Positions 5,610 through 7,581 of a DNA stretch of 7,581 nt are shown here, piece after piece; the first letter of the stretch is position 1; each line of letters begins with the position of its first letter. Under the pieces are notes generated by a model, which saw nothing but the letters and a program-made list of their open reading frames with translations, was not told the origin of the DNA and ran no database searches. Source of the DNA: an uncultured bacterium (lineage in GTDB: Bacteria > Planctomycetota > Phycisphaerae > Phycisphaerales > SM1A02); contig CAIOTP010000092.1 in assembly GCA_903861235.1 (NCBI GenBank), forward strand, positions 1-7,581, read 5' to 3'. A program made the position numbers and the translations under genes.

Positions 5610-5844
5610 TCGCAGGTCGGGCCGAGGCACCGGGCTTCCGAGGCGCCGCGGGCACCAGTTCCACCCGATCCAGCACGGGCGGCTCCTTCGGCCGCCCGGT
5701 GGAGGCATCACCGATGGGGGTGGCGGCGATGGCGTCGAGCGTCGACCAGCCGTCGGCCAGGCACCCGAAGGTGCAGTACTGGCCGTCCAGTCGCGCGGTG
5801 CCCTCACGGGACAGCGACACGTAGAACTGGCTTCCCGCGCTGTC
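5400..5844. repeat. 22-base identical inverted repeat between the two cyclophilin genes
   Basis: The 22 bases at 5400-5421 recur exactly, in reverse complement, at 5823-5844. Both copies encode the catalytic DSAGSQF segment of the two convergent cyclophilins. Shorter matched stretches around the LDGQY codons (near 5456 and 5790) extend the imperfect inverted relationship. The origin is paralogy; exact DNA identity over this length goes somewhat beyond what the shared peptide requires. Confidence 0.8.
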
Positions 5845-6903
5845 AGGGTCGTCGCCGCGGGCCATGCCGAGCACACCGCGGTCGTGCCGGAGATCGCTCG
5901 GCTCCAGGCCCAGGTTCCACCCCGGACCGCCGTCCCCGGTGCCGGTGGGATCTCCGCCTTGCACCACGAACGGACGGCCCTCACGATCCAAGGGCACCAC
6001 GCGGTGGAAGCTGGTCCCGTCGTAGTAGCCCGCCTGCGCCAGTCGCAGGAAGTTCTCCACCGTGGCCGGCGCGGCGTCCGGGGCGAGCACCACCCGCATG
6101 TCGCCCAGCGAGGTGTGCAGCAGCGCGTCGCGCGCGAGGGTCACGCGGAATCCGCCGGTCACCACCGCGTCCGGCGGCCGCCAGGCGGGCATGGCCTGGG
6201 CCGTCTCGGGATCGGCGGGATCCAGGGCGCGGTCTCCCCAGCCGACCACCCGCGTGTAGGGCTGCTGGTTCGAGGCTCGAATGGAGGTGACGGTGCGGAC
6301 CGCTGGCGGGGCGCGCATGGGGGTGATCCACAGCGGAGCGCCGACCGGCGTCTCCCCCTGCATGAGCTGCACCCACACCGTGCGGTCGATGTCGCGGAGC
6401 GAGGGCACCAGCGCAAGCAGGTTCATCTCGCCGGGGATCACGCTCAGGTCCGCCAGCGCCCGCCCGTCGCGGTCGATCACCACGAGCGAAAGCGGACCCG
6501 CCAAGGCCTTGCCCGAGACGGTCACCGAAACGGGACCTTGGGGTCGGCACCAAGGTGTGTTCGTGCGGAGCGGCTCTTCGCCGGGTGGCGCGGTCGCCTC
6601 GGGTGCCGCCGCCACCTCCGGTCGCGCATCCGCCGGCACGGCGACGGTCGGCTTGGCTTGGATCGTCGTCGCGGGTTCCGGTGCGGGTGCAGCGCGGCCA
6701 CGGGTCATCGACTCCCGCGCAGGACCGTCTCCCCCCACGGCCGCGCTTCGGCCCTTGGCCACGGGCGCCTCCAGCCGCGAAGGAGCCGTCGAGGTCGATC
6801 CGGCCGTCGCCGCCTGCGAATCGACGGTCACGATCTCGGGTTCGGTGCTGCACGCGGTCAGCAGGGCGAGCAGCAGGCAGGGGCCGGGGCATCCGTGGCG
6901 CAT
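5578..6903 (-). CDS. Lipoprotein with C-terminal cyclophilin (peptidyl-prolyl isomerase) domain
   Basis: A 441-residue envelope protein. Residues 1-18 are a lipoprotein signal with lipobox LTAC (lipidated C18). Ser at +2 is compatible with outer-membrane sorting by rules known from Proteobacteria. Residues 20-115 are a low-complexity Ala/Pro/Thr linker. Residues about 118-220 form a beta-rich domain (PVSVTVSGKALAGPLSLVVI onward), perhaps Ig-like. Residues about 255-418 are a cyclophilin domain: FHRVVP with R301, then PFVVQGG with F312 and Q315, LGMAR with M347, SAGSQFYV with Q359 and Y361 (Phe in most cyclophilins), and RLDGQYCTFG with R371 at the Trp121 position. A short LDREGR insertion splits the usual FHRxxPGF motif. 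It ends in a Pro/Ala/Ser tail. It probably assists folding of exported proteins at the cell envelope. The gene converges on and overlaps the cytoplasmic cyclophilin and diverges from gatB. Confidence 0.92.
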   Translation of the reverse strand: MRHGCPGPCLLLALLTACSTEPEIVTVDSQAATAGSTSTAPSRLEAPVAKGRSAAVGGDGPARESMTRGRAAPAPEPATTIQAKPTVAVPADARPEVAAAPEATAPPGEEPLRTNTPWCRPQGPVSVTVSGKALAGPLSLVVIDRDGRALADLSVIPGEMNLLALVPSLRDIDRTVWVQLMQGETPVGAPLWITPMRAPPAVRTVTSIRASNQQPYTRVVGWGDRALDPADPETAQAMPAWRPPDAVVTGGFRVTLARDALLHTSLGDMRVVLAPDAAPATVENFLRLAQAGYYDGTSFHRVVPLDREGRPFVVQGGDPTGTGDGGPGWNLGLEPSDLRHDRGVLGMARGDDPDSAGSQFYVSLSREGTARLDGQYCTFGCLADGWSTLDAIAATPIGDASTGRPKEPPVLDRVELVPAAPRKPGASARPAISPSSAAPAP

Positions 6904-6909
6904 GGGGGC

Positions 6910-6915
6910 ACTTTA
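6910..6915 (-). promoter_or_regulatory. -10 element (TAAAGT) of the lipoprotein cyclophilin gene
   Basis: On the minus strand TAAAGT (6915-6910) ends six bases before ATG 6903, with only GCCCCC between. It matches five of six -10 consensus bases, and the predicted start of transcription is the A of ATG. It overlaps the gatB -10 by two bases. No -35 is evident. Confidence 0.55.
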
Positions 6916-6919
6916 TGAT
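6914..6919 (+). promoter_or_regulatory. -10 element (TATGAT) of gatB
   Basis: TATGAT (five of six consensus bases) ends six bases before GTG 6926. The putative -35 region would lie inside the signal-peptide codons of the divergent lipoprotein gene and shows no good match. No Shine-Dalgarno sequence precedes the GTG. Confidence 0.55.
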
Positions 6920-6925
6920 CCGGTG

Positions 6926-7581
6926 GTGCCCGTCGCCTCGCCTGCCATCCGTGCCACCCGGCTGATCGTCGGCCTCGAGATTCATGTCGAGCTGGCCACC
7001 CGCAGCAAGATGTTCACGCGGGCCCCCAATCCGGCGCATCCCGATTTCGAGGGACGCGATCCCAACGCCCTGGTCGACCCGCTGGTCGCGGCCCTGCCGG
7101 GCACCCTGCCGGTGATGAACCGAAGGGCCGTGGAAATGTCCGCCATGGTCGGCCTGGCCCTGCACTGCACGGTGGCGAAGCGGTGCCGCTGGGACCGCAA
7201 GAACTACTTCTATCCGGACCTGCCCAAGGGCTATCAGATCAGCCAGTACGACCAGCCGCTCTGCAGCGACGGCTTCTTCGAACTTCCGTTCGAGGGTGGG
7301 ACGAAGCGCATAGGCATCATCCGGGCGCACCTGGAGGAGGACACCGGCAAGCTCGGCCACGAGCTTCCCGGCGGCTTCCACTACGACGGAAGCCTGGTCG
7401 ACCTGAACCGCGCCGGCACGCCGTTGCTGGAGATCGTGACCGCTCCCGACTTCGGCAGCGCCGACGAGGTGGTCGCCTTTGCCCAGGAGCTGCGCAATCT
7501 CTGCCGATTCCTGGGCGTCACCGAGGGCGTCATGCAGAAGGGCCACATGCGGTTCGAGCCCAACGTCAACATGGCCATCAC
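6926..7581 (+). CDS. gatB: Aspartyl/glutamyl-tRNA amidotransferase subunit B, N-terminal part (runs off right edge)
   Basis: The first 218 codons of GatB, the kinase-like subunit of GatCAB, which converts Glu-tRNA(Gln) to Gln-tRNA(Gln) and/or Asp-tRNA(Asn) to Asn-tRNA(Asn) using ATP and ammonia passed from GatA. Family landmarks are clear: VGLEIHVEL (residues 15-23, with the metal-binding Glu and His), VDPLVAALPGTLPVMNRRAV, the signature DRKNYFYPDLPKGYQISQYDQP, RAHLEEDTGKL, and NRAGTPLLEIVTAPD. Near the right edge MQKGHMRFEPNVNM occupies the place where many GatB proteins have a G-S-x-R-C-D-x-N-V-S segment. GTG 6926 is preferred because a -10 hexamer ends six bases upstream; GTG 6923 is an adjacent in-frame alternative. 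gatA and gatC are not in the window. Presence of GatB implies the cell makes at least one of Gln-tRNA or Asn-tRNA indirectly. Confidence 0.97.
   Translation, partial: MPVASPAIRATRLIVGLEIHVELATRSKMFTRAPNPAHPDFEGRDPNALVDPLVAALPGTLPVMNRRAVEMSAMVGLALHCTVAKRCRWDRKNYFYPDLPKGYQISQYDQPLCSDGFFELPFEGGTKRIGIIRAHLEEDTGKLGHELPGGFHYDGSLVDLNRAGTPLLEIVTAPDFGSADEVVAFAQELRNLCRFLGVTEGVMQKGHMRFEPNVNMAI

Noticed and set aside
4056..5984. A 642-codon minus-strand frame crossing two plus-strand genes and the lipoprotein gene
   Set aside because: It spans three well-supported genes in the wrong phase and has shadow-like composition.
5981..7546. A 521-codon minus-strand frame opposite gatB and the lipoprotein gene
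   Set aside because: It runs antisense to the clear GatB motifs and out of phase with the lipoprotein; no domain is visible.
1..7581. Mobile element, prophage, CRISPR array or defence island
   Set aside because: No transposase, integrase, terminal repeats, regular short repeats or known defence domains were seen. tRNA-Cys has no adjacent integrase or attachment-site-like duplication of its 3' end in the window.

Overview
The window is GC-rich, gene-dense bacterial DNA. It most resembles a planctomycete of the Phycisphaerae type. The evidence is two adjacent secreted proteins ending in paired dockerin-like repeats with the pattern GDLDxSxxVDxGDIxxLL, the many exported proteins, and a GatB-based (indirect) aminoacyl-tRNA pathway. 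The taxonomic assignment is an inference from protein style, not from a marker gene.

Layout from left to right: (1) the first 205 codons of an exported M16-family zinc peptidase on the minus strand, running off the left edge. (2) A divergent 153-base gap, then a secreted endonuclease/exonuclease/phosphatase-fold protein (769-2646, +). (3) A secreted seven-repeat RCC1-like propeller (2760-3905, +). Proteins 2 and 3 both end in the dockerin-like tail. (4) A minus-strand tRNA-Cys(GCA) at 3943-4016 with a clear intrinsic terminator pointing into the end of the propeller gene. (5) An exported protein of unknown function containing two copies of one domain (4092-5084, +). (6) A cytoplasmic cyclophilin (5121-5609, +), overlapping tail to tail with (7) a lipoprotein cyclophilin (5578-6903, -). 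(8) gatB (6926 to the right edge, +), divergent from the lipoprotein gene across only 22 bases.

No operon is evident. Neighbours are mostly separately promoted, and each of the six protein genes right of position 700 carries its own -10-like TAnnnT hexamer 6-8 bases before the start codon, with no Shine-Dalgarno sequence. This suggests that leaderless transcription is the normal mode here. Functionally the window mixes export and surface biology (peptidase, EEP protein, propeller, lipoprotein cyclophilin) with housekeeping translation genes (tRNA-Cys, gatB).

I do not see a mobile element, CRISPR array, phage gene or defence system. The most distinctive signals are the leaderless-promoter rule, the overlapping divergent -10 boxes at the gatB/lipoprotein junction, the cysteine-bracketed dockerin-like tails on unrelated proteins, and the duplicated unknown domain. 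No stretch over 300 bases lacks a gene.
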